A DNA stretch of 64,000 nucleotides from Niveibacterium terrae (GTDB taxonomy: Bacteria; Pseudomonadota; Gammaproteobacteria; Burkholderiales; Rhodocyclaceae). Positions 45,273-55,026 of this stretch are shown one piece after another (the first letter of the stretch is position 1; the number at the start of each line of letters is the position of its first letter). The translations under genes and the position numbers were made by a program. The notes under the pieces are model-generated. The model saw nothing but the letters and a program-made list of their open reading frames with translations, searched no databases and was not told the origin of the DNA. The DNA is taken from positions 3,596,001 through 3,660,000 of the forward strand of contig NZ_CP172404.1 in assembly GCF_048213115.1 (NCBI RefSeq). Reading direction: 5' to 3'.

Positions 45273-46610
45273 ATGAGCGAGATGACTCCCGCGGAAATCG
45301 TTTCCGAACTCGACAAGCACATCGTCGGCCAGGACAAAGCCAAGCGCTCGGTCGCGATCGCGCTGCGCAACCGCTGGCGCCGCGCCCAGGTCGACGAGGC
45401 GCTGCGTCACGAGATCACCCCGAAGAACATCCTGATGATCGGCCCGACCGGCGTCGGCAAGACCGAGATCGCCCGCCGACTGGCGCGGCTCGCGAACGCG
45501 CCCTTCATCAAGGTCGAAGCGACGAAGTTCACCGAAGTCGGCTATGTCGGCCGCGATGTCGACACGATCATCCGCGATCTTGTCGAGGTCGCCGTCAAGG
45601 ACGAACGCGAGCAGGCGATGCGCCGGGTCCGCAACCGGGCCGAGGATGCCGCGGAGGACCGCGTTCTCGACGCGCTGCTGCCACCGGCGCGGCCGGTCGG
45701 CTTCGGCTCCAGCGAAACCCCGGAGATCGAGGACAACGCGACGCGCCAGAAATTTCGCAAGAAACTGCGCGAAGGCGAGCTCGACGACAAGGAGATCGAG
45801 ATCGAAGTGGCCGCTTCCGGCCCGGTCGCCGAAATCTTCGCGCCCCCCGGAATGGAGGAGCTGACCCAGCAGATCCAGGGCATGTTCCAGAACATCGGCA
45901 ACGGCAAGAAGGCGATGCGCCGGCTCAAGATCAGCGATGCGCTGAAGCTGCTGACCGACGAAGAGGCGGCCCGTCTGGTCAATGACGACGAGGCAAAGCT
46001 GGAGGCCGTGCGCAAGGTCGAACAGAACGGCATCGTCTTTCTCGACGAGATCGACAAGATCGCCGCGCGCGCGGAAGCGGGCGGCGCCGACGTCTCGCGC
46101 CAGGGCGTGCAGCGCGACCTGCTGCCGCTCGTCGAAGGCACGACCGTGACGACCAAGTACGGCATGGTCAAGACTGACCATATCCTGTTCATCGCCAGCG
46201 GCGCCTTCCATCTCGCCAAGCCTTCCGACCTGATCCCCGAGATGCAGGGCCGCTTTCCGATCCGCGTCGAACTGGAAAGCCTGTCGGTCGAGGATTTCGA
46301 GCGGATCCTGACCAGCACCGACGCCTGCCTGACGACCCAGTATGCAGCGCTGCTGGCCACCGACGGGGTCAAGCTGGAGTTCCTGCCCGAAGGCATACGC
46401 CGGCTCGCCGAGATCGCCTGGCAGGTCAACGAGAGCACCGAGAACATCGGCGCGCGCCGGCTCTACACAGTGATGGAGAAGCTGCTCGAAGAAGTCAGCT
46501 TCGAAGCCGGCAAGCCAGGCCTCGACAAGCTGAGCATCGATGCCGCCTATGTGAACGGACGGCTGGAGACCCTGGCCGGCAGCGAAGACCTCGCCCGCTA
46601 CGTGCTCTGA
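45273..46610 (+). CDS. hslU: HslU ATPase subunit of the HslVU protease
   Basis: A 445-residue AAA+ unfoldase that feeds substrates to HslV. Walker A is GPTGVGKTEIARRL near residue 58 and Walker B is IVFLDEIDKIA. The I domain lies between them (about 110-240). Sensor and C-terminal sequences (NIGARRLYTVMEKLLEE) are conserved, and it ends with the HslV-docking tail LARYVL. Full family length. A hairpin after the stop separates it from the convergent permease gene. Confidence 0.97.
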   Translation: MSEMTPAEIVSELDKHIVGQDKAKRSVAIALRNRWRRAQVDEALRHEITPKNILMIGPTGVGKTEIARRLARLANAPFIKVEATKFTEVGYVGRDVDTIIRDLVEVAVKDEREQAMRRVRNRAEDAAEDRVLDALLPPARPVGFGSSETPEIEDNATRQKFRKKLREGELDDKEIEIEVAASGPVAEIFAPPGMEELTQQIQGMFQNIGNGKKAMRRLKISDALKLLTDEEAARLVNDDEAKLEAVRKVEQNGIVFLDEIDKIAARAEAGGADVSRQGVQRDLLPLVEGTTVTTKYGMVKTDHILFIASGAFHLAKPSDLIPEMQGRFPIRVELESLSVEDFERILTSTDACLTTQYAALLATDGVKLEFLPEGIRRLAEIAWQVNESTENIGARRLYTVMEKLLEEVSFEAGKPGLDKLSIDAAYVNGRLETLAGSEDLARYVL

Positions 46611-46618
46611 GAGCGCAA

Positions 46619-46644
46619 GGCGAAGGGTTTGCCCGCCCTTCGCC
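46619..46644. terminator. bidirectional hairpin between hslU and the permease
   Basis: A perfect nine-base-pair stem (GGCGAAGGG with CCCTTCGCC) and an eight-base loop occupy most of the 45 bases between the two convergent stops. No strong U-tract follows on either strand, so efficiency is uncertain. Confidence 0.55.
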
Positions 46645-46655
46645 GACCGCGGCGG

Positions 46656-47780
46656 CTAGCCGAACAGGTAGAGCCCCGCGAGCAGCGCCGAGACGGCGAG
46701 GAAGGGCAGCGAGTAGAGGTGGAAACGCCACCAGGCGCTCCTGTCACCCAACAGGCGCAGCGCGATCAGGTTCGCGAGCGAACCGACCAGAAACCCAAAG
46801 CCGCCGACATCGACGGCCCACGCGACGACCCGCCAGTTACCGCTGTGCTCGGCGAGCAGAATCGCGGCCGGAACATTGCTGATCAGCTGCGAGACCAGCA
46901 CGCCCGAAGCGAAGAGCCTCAGCGGATAGTCGAGCCCGATCGCCTCGACCAGGTGCCGGACCGGTTCGAGCTCGGCGACGAGGCGCAGGTCGATGAACAT
47001 CAGCACGAAGATCGCGATCAGCGCCCAATCGACCTGGCGCAGCACGCGCCGCGCCGCGACCAGAAAAACCCCGGCGACGAGAGCGAGAGCCCAGAGCGGC
47101 CGGTGCAGATCGAGCAGCACCACAAAGGCAGGATAGAGCAGCAGCGAAGTGCCCAACAGGCGCCGGTTCAGCGACGGCGCTTCGACGTCCTCGTGCGTCT
47201 CTATCCGCACCGGCGCAAAAGCCCATATCGTGAAGAGGAGCAGAACCGCGATCAGGATCAGCGCCAGAGGCAGCATCGCAGCGACGAAGGTGTGGAATGC
47301 GACGCCCGAGCGATGCCACAGGAACAGGTTCTGCGGATTGCCGAGCGGCGTCAGCACCGATCCGGCATTGACCGCCAGCGCTTCGAAGATCACCAGGCGC
47401 GAAGTCGGCAGCCTGGCCATGCCGCGCAGACCCAGCGTCAGCGGCACGACGATGAAGAGCGCGATATCGTTGGTCAGCACGCAGGCGAGCAGCGCCGAGG
47501 CCAGAACCAGAAACAGCGCGAGCTGACGCTCGCTGTGCATCCGCGTGACGAGTTCGAAAGCCGAGCGCTGCAGAAAGCCGCACTCTTCGAGCCCGGTCGT
47601 CAGCAGCAAAAGTCCGGCCAGAGCCGCAATCGTTGGCCAGTCCACGCGCTGCGGATAGGACGAGACCTGATCGGGATGGAGAAGGCTCAAACCCAGGCAC
47701 AGCAGGACCAGGATCAGCAACAGCCTGTCCTGGCGCAGGCGATCGAGAATCCGGGAAGGAACCAGCAGAAGCTCTTGCAT
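46656..47780 (-). CDS. ArsB/NhaD-superfamily (ion transporter) permease
   Basis: A 374-residue inner-membrane protein with about ten helices. It belongs to the ion-transporter superfamily that includes ArsB, NhaD and SLC13 anion carriers. Two inverted-repeat halves each carry a hairpin-like motif: CVLTNDIALFIVVPLTLG with the following NAGSVLTPLGNPQN, and QLISNVPAAILLAEHSGNW with the later GSLANLIALRL. The substrate could be arsenite, Na+/H+ or a dicarboxylate; no neighbouring resistance genes point to one. The ATG at 47780 is chosen over an upstream in-frame start. Confidence 0.85.
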   Translation of the reverse strand: MQELLLVPSRILDRLRQDRLLLILVLLCLGLSLLHPDQVSSYPQRVDWPTIAALAGLLLLTTGLEECGFLQRSAFELVTRMHSERQLALFLVLASALLACVLTNDIALFIVVPLTLGLRGMARLPTSRLVIFEALAVNAGSVLTPLGNPQNLFLWHRSGVAFHTFVAAMLPLALILIAVLLLFTIWAFAPVRIETHEDVEAPSLNRRLLGTSLLLYPAFVVLLDLHRPLWALALVAGVFLVAARRVLRQVDWALIAIFVLMFIDLRLVAELEPVRHLVEAIGLDYPLRLFASGVLVSQLISNVPAAILLAEHSGNWRVVAWAVDVGGFGFLVGSLANLIALRLLGDRSAWWRFHLYSLPFLAVSALLAGLYLFG

Positions 47781-47872
47781 CTTGGGGCTCGGGGGGAAGA
47801 ACCAAGATTTTACGGGCAAGCGGCGATTTGCAGCGATAATCGCGGCGAACAGCGCTTTGCGAGGAAATGGGC

Positions 47873-48628
47873 ATGCAGATTCTGGGCGTCGATGTCGGGG
47901 GCAGCGGCATCAAGGGAGCGATCGTCGAGACCCGGACGGGCAAACTGCTCAGTCCGCGGATACGGATAGCCACCCCTCAACCGGCCACTCCCGAAGCGGT
48001 CGGACAGACCCTGACCGAGCTGATCTCGCGCCACGGCTGGACGGGACCGGTCGGCATCGGTTTTCCGGCGGCGATCCAGCGCGGCATCGCGCGCACTGCC
48101 GCGAACATCGATGCTTCCTTCATCGGTCTGGCGATCGCCGACTACTTTTCGGAGATCAGCGGTTCTCGCTGCTTCATCGCCAACGATGCCGACGTGGCCG
48201 GCCTCGCCGAGATGCGCTTCGGTGCCGGCAAGGATCACAGCGGAGTCGTGCTGATCGTCACGATAGGCACCGGGCTGGGCACGGCGCTGTTCGCGAACGG
48301 TCAGCTTCTGCCGAACACCGAGCTGGGCCACATCTTTCTGAAGAACGGCGAAGAAGCCGAAGCGTATGCGTCGGACGCGGCGCGCGAAGCGCACAAGCTC
48401 AAATGGAGCGCCTGGGGCAAGCGCTTCAACCGCTACCTCGCGACGATGGAAGCGCTGTTCTGGCCAGATCTGATCGTGCTCGGCGGAGGGGCGAGCGCGA
48501 AACTTGAAAAATACTCGTCGCAAATCACGGTCAGGGCGCCGGTCGTCCCGGCGAGTTTCCTGAACCAGGCGGGGATCGTCGGCGCCGCGCTCTTCGCCGA
48601 GACCCAGCTCACGCCGCACGATCAGTGA
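47873..48628 (+). CDS. ppgK: polyphosphate glucokinase (ROK family)
   Basis: A 251-residue ROK-type polyphosphate-glucose phosphotransferase, which phosphorylates glucose using polyphosphate (often also ATP). Seen: the N-terminal phosphate loop GVDVGGSGIKGAIV, the glucose-site region FIANDADVAGLAE, GTGLGTALF, and the PPGK-typical LPNTELGHIFLKNG, plus the LIVLGGGASAK helix. ATGs at 47867 and 47873 are both possible; the second has better spacing to GAGG. It overlaps the convergent coiled-coil gene by 7 bases. Suggests polyphosphate storage in this organism. Confidence 0.92.
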   Translation: MQILGVDVGGSGIKGAIVETRTGKLLSPRIRIATPQPATPEAVGQTLTELISRHGWTGPVGIGFPAAIQRGIARTAANIDASFIGLAIADYFSEISGSRCFIANDADVAGLAEMRFGAGKDHSGVVLIVTIGTGLGTALFANGQLLPNTELGHIFLKNGEEAEAYASDAAREAHKLKWSAWGKRFNRYLATMEALFWPDLIVLGGGASAKLEKYSSQITVRAPVVPASFLNQAGIVGAALFAETQLTPHDQ

Positions 48629-49308
48629 CGGGGGGCGGAAGCCGCGGTTTTTGAGGGGGGTTGCGCGGCCGATTGTGCGGCAGCCTTGGCCGCCGCTTCC
48701 CGCACCCGCTCGTCGTGCTTCTTCTGCTTCTCGTCGTAGCGTGCCGCATCTTCCCGGGCGCGGCGCGCACGTTCGGCCGCCGCCGCGGCATCGCGCTCGC
48801 GCCGTCCGGCCTTCGCGTCAGCGCGGCGAGCCTTATCCGCCCCCCGCGCCTCGGCCTGCCCGAGCGCATGTCCGCGCGGCTCAACCTGCTGCCTGGCCTG
48901 CTTTTCCCGGAAGAGCCTGGCCTGCTCAGCCTGCTCGGCTTCGCGGACCGGCCGGTCGGCCTCGCGCGCCGCATCGCGCGCCGCGACGCTGCGCGCCCTC
49001 ACCTCCCGCTCCAGCCTCCCGGCCTCGTTCTGCTGAGCCCTGACCGCGTTCTCGCGGCGGATCAGCGACTGCTTCAGGTCTTCGCGGCAACGGTTCTCGA
49101 GGATCTTCGCCCGGCATTCGGCCTCGCCGCGCACGCGGTCGACTTCGATCCGCTCGCGCTCTTCGCTGCTCTGCTGGCGCAGCGTCGCCGCGCGCTCGAG
49201 TTCGCTGCGGTCGCGCTCGGCATCGCCGGGGCTGGCCGTTTGCGCGAAAGCGGGCAAGGAGAGAGCGGCCAGCAGGGCCAGAAACAACACTTGTGAGTGC
49301 AAGGACAT
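48622..49308 (-). CDS. secreted coiled-coil protein, Ala/Arg/Glu-rich
   Basis: A 228-residue exported protein. The signal peptide ends AFA-Q near residue 22. The rest is a single long charged helix rich in Arg, Glu and Ala (for example READRPVREAEQAEQARLFR), with one Cys pair near residues 66-75 (AECRAKILENRCRE). It is probably a periplasmic coiled coil. Its 3' end overlaps ppgK by 7 bases. No known domain is seen. Low-complexity composition makes homology weak evidence. Confidence 0.72.
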   Translation of the reverse strand: MSLHSQVLFLALLAALSLPAFAQTASPGDAERDRSELERAATLRQQSSEERERIEVDRVRGEAECRAKILENRCREDLKQSLIRRENAVRAQQNEAGRLEREVRARSVAARDAAREADRPVREAEQAEQARLFREKQARQQVEPRGHALGQAEARGADKARRADAKAGRRERDAAAAAERARRAREDAARYDEKQKKHDERVREAAAKAAAQSAAQPPSKTAASAPRH

Positions 49309-49399
49309 CGGGATACCGGCTCACGAAACCGAAAGATAGGCAATTATGCCGCAGCGCGGCCATTACAATAGCCGGTTTCGTCTCCACCCCTCTTTTCCG

Positions 49400-51313
49400 A
49401 TGATCCTCCTGCGCAATCTCGTCCTCGCCCGCGGCGCCAAGCGTCTGATCGACGGCGCCAGCCTTCAGCTTCACCCCGGCTGGCGGATAGGCCTGGTCGG
49501 CGCAAACGGAACCGGAAAGTCGACGCTGTTCGCGGCGCTGCGCGGCCTGCTCCACGCCGACTCCGGCGACCTCGAAATCCCGCCGGGCTGGACGATCGCC
49601 CACGTCGCGCAGGAAACGCCCGCGCTCGCGGTTCCGGCGATCGAGTACGCGCTCGATGGCGACGCCGAGCTCAGGCGCCTCGAAGCGGGGCTGCGCGATG
49701 CCGAAGAAAAACAGGACGGAATCGCGATCGGCGAACTGCACGCCCGGCTCCAGGAGATCGACGGCTACGGCGCCCGCGCCCGCGCCGCGGCGCTGCTCGA
49801 CGGTCTGGGCTTCTCGACCCCGGACATGAGCCGTCCGGTCGCGGACTTCTCCGGCGGCTGGCGGATGAGGCTGAACCTCGCCCAGGCGCTGATGTGCCGA
49901 TCCGACTTGCTGCTGCTCGACGAACCGACCAACCACCTGGATCTCGACGCGGTGATCTGGCTGGAGAGATGGCTGGCCGGCTACCGCGGCACGCTGATGC
50001 TGATCTCGCACGACCGCGACTTCCTCGACGGCTGTACCGACCACATCCTGTCGCTCGCCGACCACACGCTGACCCTCTATTCAGGCAACTACAGCGCCTT
50101 CGAAGAGCAGCGCGCGGCCCAGCTCTCGCAACAGCAGGCGATGTACGAGAAACAGCAGCGCGAAGTCGCCCACCTCGAAAACTACATCCGCCGCTTCCGC
50201 GCGAAGGCCACGAAAGCCCGCCAGGCACAGAGCCGGATCAAGGCGCTCGACCGGATGGAGCGGATCTCGGCCGCCCACGTCGACACCCCCTTCGACTTCA
50301 CGATCCCGGCGCCCGAGCGCGCGCCCGACCCGATGCTGGTGCTCGACGGCGTCGTCGCCGGCTACCCCGACCGGCGGGTGCTCGAAGGCGTCGGGATGAC
50401 GATAAGGCCGGGCATGAGAATCGGTCTGCTGGGCCCGAACGGCGCCGGCAAATCGACACTGGTCCGGCTCCTCGCCGGCGAAACCGCGCCTCTCGCCGGG
50501 ACGCGGATCGAAGGCAAGGGCCTCGAAGTCGGCTATTTTGCCCAGCACCAGCTCGAACAGCTGCGCACCGACGAATCCCCGCTCGCCCATTTCATTCGCC
50601 GCGAACCGCAGACCCGGGAACAGGAACTGCGCGACTACCTCGGCGGCTTCGACTTCCGCGGCGGCATGGCGGACACACCGGTCGGCCCCTTCTCGGGCGG
50701 CGAAAAGGCCAGGCTCGCGCTGGCCCTGCTCGTGCGCAGCCGCCCCAACCTGATGCTGCTCGACGAACCGACCAACCACCTGGACCTCGAGATGCGCCAC
50801 GCGCTGACCCGCGCGCTCGCCGAATACGAGGGCAGCATGGTCCTCGTCTCGCACGATCGCGCGCTGCTGCGCACCGTCTGCGATGCCTTCCTGCTCGTCG
50901 CCGACGGCCGCGTCGAGCCCTTCGAAGGCGACCTCGACGACTACCTCGTCTGGCTCGAAGAGCGGCGCGCCCAGCACGCCGCCGCAAACATCGATCAGGA
51001 CGCAGCCCAGGACAAGGCCGCCCGCCTCCAGGCCAGAGCCGACGAAAAGGCCGAACGCCAGGCCAAGCTCTCCCGCCGCCGCCCGCTCGCGAAGGAGCTC
51101 GAACAGATAGAGCGGCGGATGGACGGCTGGAACGGCGAGAAGAAGCTGCTCGATGCGCGCCTCGCTGACCCGGCGCTGTATTCGGGCAACGCCGATTCGG
51201 CCCAGCTGCAGACGCTGCTCAAGCGCCAGGCCGAACTCGCAACGCTGATCGACAAGGGCGAGCTGCGCTGGCTGGACATCCAGACCGAGCTCGAAGAGAT
51301 CGGCGAGATCTGA
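49400..51313 (+). CDS. ABC-F family ATPase, YheS-like
   Basis: A 637-residue soluble protein with two ABC ATPase domains and no membrane part, as in ABC-F translation factors. Walker A motifs are GANGTGKST (near residue 37) and GPNGAGKST (near 350). The signatures are FSGGWRMRLNLAQAL and FSGGEKARLALALL. Both Walker B are LLLLDEPTNHLDLD/E-type. The linker between domains (about 230-305) is the P-site tRNA interaction motif, and the C-terminus is a coiled coil. The group (YheS, EttA) acts on stalled ribosomes. The ATG at 49400 begins the first domain. Confidence 0.93.
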   Translation: MILLRNLVLARGAKRLIDGASLQLHPGWRIGLVGANGTGKSTLFAALRGLLHADSGDLEIPPGWTIAHVAQETPALAVPAIEYALDGDAELRRLEAGLRDAEEKQDGIAIGELHARLQEIDGYGARARAAALLDGLGFSTPDMSRPVADFSGGWRMRLNLAQALMCRSDLLLLDEPTNHLDLDAVIWLERWLAGYRGTLMLISHDRDFLDGCTDHILSLADHTLTLYSGNYSAFEEQRAAQLSQQQAMYEKQQREVAHLENYIRRFRAKATKARQAQSRIKALDRMERISAAHVDTPFDFTIPAPERAPDPMLVLDGVVAGYPDRRVLEGVGMTIRPGMRIGLLGPNGAGKSTLVRLLAGETAPLAGTRIEGKGLEVGYFAQHQLEQLRTDESPLAHFIRREPQTREQELRDYLGGFDFRGGMADTPVGPFSGGEKARLALALLVRSRPNLMLLDEPTNHLDLEMRHALTRALAEYEGSMVLVSHDRALLRTVCDAFLLVADGRVEPFEGDLDDYLVWLEERRAQHAAANIDQDAAQDKAARLQARADEKAERQAKLSRRRPLAKELEQIERRMDGWNGEKKLLDARLADPALYSGNADSAQLQTLLKRQAELATLIDKGELRWLDIQTELEEIGEI

Positions 51314-51482
51314 CGCCGATGTCCGATTTTCGGCTTCGCAGGACGCCAGCTCCGGCCGCGACTCGTATCATTGGCGAAAGGGTCACCTCCAGCTTCAGGG
51401 GTGGCGGCGCCCGCAAGGCTGCGCGGGAAACGTCCTCCCGTTAAACTTTCATTCAATTGGCCACAAGAAGGAATCCCACTCT

Positions 51483-53174
51483 ATGACAGAACCCACCACT
51501 CCGACGGCAAGCGATTTTGTTGCCCAGATCATAGAAAACGATCTCCGGACGAACAAACATGAAGGGCGGGTCGCGACCCGCTTCCCCCCAGAGCCCAATG
51601 GCTATCTGCACATGGGGCATGCAAAATCGATCTGCCTGAACTTCGGGTTGGCCAAAAAATTCCAGGGCAGCTGCAATCTTCGCCTCGACGATACCGACCC
51701 GGTCGGCGAATCGATGGAATATGTCGAGTCGATCATCCGCGACGTCCGCTGGCTCGGCTTCGACTGGGGCGATCGGCTTTTCTATTCCTCGGACTATTTC
51801 GAGAAGCTCTATTCCTTCGCGACGGAGCTGATCAAGCAAGGCAATGCCTATGTCTGCGACCTGAACGCGGACGAGGTTCGCGAGCGGCGCGGCTCGTTCA
51901 GCGAACCGGGCCGCGAGAGCCCTTATCGGAACCGCAGCGTCGAGGAAAATCTGGATTTGTTCTCCCGGATGCGGGCGGGCGAATTCGCGGACGGCACGCA
52001 TACGCTGCGCGCGAAAATCGACATGGCTTCGCCGAACCTCGTGATGCGCGATCCGGTGATCTACCGGATCAAGCGGGAGCTGCACTACCGGACCGCGGAC
52101 AAGTGGGTGATCTACCCGATGTACGACTTTGCGCACTGCCTCTCCGACGCGCTGGAAGGCATCACGCATTCGATCTGCACGCTCGAATTCGAAAACAACC
52201 GCCCCCTCTACGACTGGATCGTCGAGAGGCTGATCGCCCGCAATCGCCCGCAGCAGACCGAATTTGCGCGCCTGAACCTGAGCTATACGGTTCTCAGCAA
52301 GCGCAAACTGATCCAGCTGGTCAAGGAAGGCCATGTGCGAGGCTGGGACGATCCGCGCATGCCGACGCTGGCCGGAATGCGGCGCCGCGGCTTCTCTCCC
52401 GCGGCCATCCGGAATTTCTGCTCCGAGATCGGCGTCGCGAAGAACGACAACCTGATCGATCTGTCGCTGCTCGAACATTGCGTCCGCGAAGACCTCAATG
52501 ACAGCGCGCCCAGGGCGATGGCCGTGTTGCGTCCGCTGCGCGTCGTCATCGACAACTACCCGGAAGGCCAGGTCGAAGAATTCGACTGCGCCAACCATCC
52601 CCAAAAGCCGGAAATGGGCTCAAGGGCGCTGCCGTTTTCCCGGGTGCTCTATATCGAGCGCGACGACTTCATGGAAAATCCGAGCTCGAAGTATCACCGC
52701 CTCGGCCCGGGCAAGGAAGTCCGCCTCAGAAATTCCTACGTCATCGCTTTCGCGAGCATGGTCAAGGACGAGGCCACCGGCGAAGTGATCGAGCTGCACT
52801 GCACCTACGATCCTGAAACCCGCGATGCGCCTCCGGCCGACGGCCGCAAGGTGAAGGGCGTGATTCACTGGGTTTCGGCGGAACACTGCGTCCCCGTCGA
52901 AGTGCGCCTCTATGACCGCCTGTTCAATATCCCGGAACCGGCCGGCGAAGAGGATTTCACGCGCCACCTGAATCCGGAATCTCTGGAAGTGCTGAGCACC
53001 TGCTATGCCGAAGCGAGCCTGAAAAACGCCGCGCCGGGCAGCCGCTATCAGTTCGAAAGGCTGGGGTATTTCTGTGCCGACGAAAAGGACTCGCAAGCGG
53101 ATAAACCCGTGTTCAACAGGATCGTCGCGCTGAGGGATTCGTGGGCGAAGGTGGCCGCGGGAGCGCGGGCTTGA
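51483..53174 (+). CDS. glnS: glutaminyl-tRNA synthetase
   Basis: A 563-residue class I synthetase that charges tRNA-Gln. The HIGH motif is FPPEPNGYLHMGHAKSI, the KMSKS-type motif is VLSKRKLIQLV, and DDTDPVGE plus HSICTLEFENNRPLYDW are typical of GlnRS. The C-terminal anticodon-binding beta barrels are present (ERDDFMENP onward). The gene is richer in A+T than its upstream neighbours (29 of 60 G+C at 51781-51840, against 46 of 60 at 50641-50700). Its substrate tRNA-Gln lies just downstream on the other strand, followed by gltX and tRNA-Glu. Confidence 0.97.
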   Translation: MTEPTTPTASDFVAQIIENDLRTNKHEGRVATRFPPEPNGYLHMGHAKSICLNFGLAKKFQGSCNLRLDDTDPVGESMEYVESIIRDVRWLGFDWGDRLFYSSDYFEKLYSFATELIKQGNAYVCDLNADEVRERRGSFSEPGRESPYRNRSVEENLDLFSRMRAGEFADGTHTLRAKIDMASPNLVMRDPVIYRIKRELHYRTADKWVIYPMYDFAHCLSDALEGITHSICTLEFENNRPLYDWIVERLIARNRPQQTEFARLNLSYTVLSKRKLIQLVKEGHVRGWDDPRMPTLAGMRRRGFSPAAIRNFCSEIGVAKNDNLIDLSLLEHCVREDLNDSAPRAMAVLRPLRVVIDNYPEGQVEEFDCANHPQKPEMGSRALPFSRVLYIERDDFMENPSSKYHRLGPGKEVRLRNSYVIAFASMVKDEATGEVIELHCTYDPETRDAPPADGRKVKGVIHWVSAEHCVPVEVRLYDRLFNIPEPAGEEDFTRHLNPESLEVLSTCYAEASLKNAAPGSRYQFERLGYFCADEKDSQADKPVFNRIVALRDSWAKVAAGARA

Positions 53175-53176
53175 GC

Positions 53177-53251
53177 TGGCTGGGGAACAAGGGTTCGAAC
53201 CTTGATTAACGGAGTCAGAGTCCGTCGTCCTACCAATTGAACGATTCCCCA
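53177..53251 (-). tRNA. tRNA-Gln, anticodon CUG
   Basis: A 75-base tRNA with the 3' CCA encoded. The acceptor stem starts with U1 opposite A72 and has G73, the usual GlnRS identity elements. The anticodon stem ACGGA/TCCGT holds loop CTCTGAC, giving CUG, which reads CAG. The T arm is AAGGTTCGAACCTT. It overlaps no gene and faces glnS, whose stop is 3 bases away. Confidence 0.96.
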
Positions 53252-53518
53252 ATCAGGAGGCCTCAGCTGCGCTGGGGCCTGCAAGGAAGTGCGCAAGTCT
53301 AGGATGTTTGGTATTCCATGTCAAGAAAGTCACCGCCCGACGACGCCTTTTTCTCCGAAAAAGCCCGTTTGATGAGCCCGATTCCGGCTCCGGCGGACCA
53401 CCCGAACGCGGTCTTGAAGGGTCAGCGCGGATGGGTTCCGTGCTGATCGCGCCGCAAGGAATTCCCGGTTCCAGGACCGGCCCGACGCGGCCGGCCCACA
53501 CTTCCAGAACAAATCTTG
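53252..53518. other. spacer before gltX
   Basis: A 267-base region between the tRNA-Gln gene and gltX. Both must have promoters here. I see no further RNA gene, integrase remnant or direct repeat of the tRNA. Confidence 0.4.
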
Positions 53519-53530
53519 ATGAGCTTTTCG

Positions 53531-54940
53531 ATGAACAATAAAGAATGTATCCGCACGCGCTTTGCCCCCTCGCCGACCGGTTTTCTGCACATCGGCGGAG
53601 CCCGGACGGCGCTTTTCAACTGGCTCTATGCGCGGCACTTTGGTGGCTCTTTTGTCCTTCGCGTCGAGGACACGGATCAGCAGCGTTCGACCGCCGAATC
53701 GACGCAAGCGATCCTCGATGCGATGAATTGGCTGGGCCTGGACTGGGACGAAGGCCCGATCTTTCAGGCGGAACGCGTCGAGATTCACCGACAGAAGGTT
53801 CGCCAGCTGATCGCGGAGGGAAAGGCCTATTACTGCAACTGCTCTCCGGAGGAACTGGAGGACATGCGCAAGACCGCGCTGCAGCAAGGCCGCAATCCCA
53901 AATACGATGGCCGTTGCCGGGACAAGCATCTCGAACAGGGAGCGGACACGGTCGTGCGTTTCCGCTGCCCGGACTCCGGATCGACTGAATTCGACGATCT
54001 GATCAAGGGACCGATCAGCTTCAGGAACGAAGAACTCGACGATCTGATCATCGAGCGCAGCGACGGCTATCCCACCTACAATTTCGCGGTCGTCGTCGAT
54101 GATGCCGAGATGGCGATTACCCACGTCATTCGCGGCGATGACCACATCAACAACACCCCCCGGCAGATCCTTCTCTACCAGGCTCTGGGCTACCCCTTGC
54201 CGCGCTTCGGCCACGTCCCGATGATTCTCGGCGATGACAAGGCGCGGCTCAGCAAGCGCCACGGAGCCACGTCCGTCATGGCTTACAAGGACATGGGCTT
54301 TCTTCCCGAAGCGCTGGTCAATTACCTCGCCCGCCTGTCCTGGTCTCATGGCGACCAGGAAATCTTCTCCCGCGCAGAGCTGGTTGAACTGTTCGACCTC
54401 GATGCGGTCGGCAAGTCGGCGGCCGTCTTCAACCAGGAAAAACTCCTCTGGCTGAACCAGCATTACATCAAGGAATACCCCAGGGACAGCCTCGCTTCGG
54501 CGGCCACCGAGTTCTGGAAGGAAAAGAACTTTCCGATCTTCGACAACGCGCTCGCCGAGCAGGCCGCCGCCGATTTCAAGGGGCGCTCAAAGACGATCGT
54601 TGAAATCGCGGAAGCCGCAGCCTTCTATTTCCTGGACGAACTCGTCTATGAAGAGGAAGCGGCGAACAAATTCCTGACCCCTGACGCGGCGGCTCCGTTG
54701 CGCGCGATCCACGCAGAACTCCCGGCGCTTGCCGACTATACGAAGGACGGGATCGATGCCTTTTTGAGGTCGGTTGCCGAGTCCTGCGGCGTCAAGATGA
54801 AGTTTGTCGCCCAGCCCCTGAGGGTGGCCCTTTCGGGGAAAGCGACGAGTCCCGGCCTCGACGAGATGATGATCACGCTCGGCAAGGAACGGACATTGAA
54901 GCGCATTCGCGAAGCGCTCAGCTTCATCGCAAAGGACTGA
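53531..54940 (+). CDS. gltX: glutamyl-tRNA synthetase
   Basis: A 469-residue class I synthetase that charges tRNA-Glu. The HIGH region is RTRFAPSPTGFLHIGGART, the EDTD motif is VEDTDQQRSTAES, YCNCSPEELE lies in the zinc-domain region, and the KMSKS-type motif is ARLSKRHGATSV. The C-terminal helical anticodon-binding domain is complete. Wording such as CSPEELEDMRK and PKYDGRCR resembles deltaproteobacterial enzymes. Whether it is discriminating for tRNA-Glu cannot be read reliably. No strong ribosome site is visible; an ATG at 53519 is an alternative start. Its G+C is lower than the local background. Confidence 0.96.
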   Translation: MNNKECIRTRFAPSPTGFLHIGGARTALFNWLYARHFGGSFVLRVEDTDQQRSTAESTQAILDAMNWLGLDWDEGPIFQAERVEIHRQKVRQLIAEGKAYYCNCSPEELEDMRKTALQQGRNPKYDGRCRDKHLEQGADTVVRFRCPDSGSTEFDDLIKGPISFRNEELDDLIIERSDGYPTYNFAVVVDDAEMAITHVIRGDDHINNTPRQILLYQALGYPLPRFGHVPMILGDDKARLSKRHGATSVMAYKDMGFLPEALVNYLARLSWSHGDQEIFSRAELVELFDLDAVGKSAAVFNQEKLLWLNQHYIKEYPRDSLASAATEFWKEKNFPIFDNALAEQAAADFKGRSKTIVEIAEAAAFYFLDELVYEEEAANKFLTPDAAAPLRAIHAELPALADYTKDGIDAFLRSVAESCGVKMKFVAQPLRVALSGKATSPGLDEMMITLGKERTLKRIREALSFIAKD

Positions 54941-54972
54941 CAGCCCGGCGCCAACGTGCTAGACTGCGCCTC

Positions 54973-55011
54973 TCCGGTGATTCAGAACCGCAACGGCTCC
55001 GCATCACCGGA
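54973..55011. repeat. inverted repeat between gltX and tRNA-Glu
   Basis: TCCGGTGAT (54973-54981) pairs perfectly with ATCACCGGA (55003-55011) around a 21-base loop. It stands between the gltX stop and the tRNA-Glu gene and may terminate gltX or belong to the tRNA promoter region. Confidence 0.5.
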
Positions 55012-55026
55012 TACCACGCAGTCCGT

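Noticed and set aside
46629..47969. 446-codon open frame on the plus strand
   Set aside because: Antisense shadow of the ArsB/NhaD-like permease; low-complexity Gln/Arg/Asp sequence.
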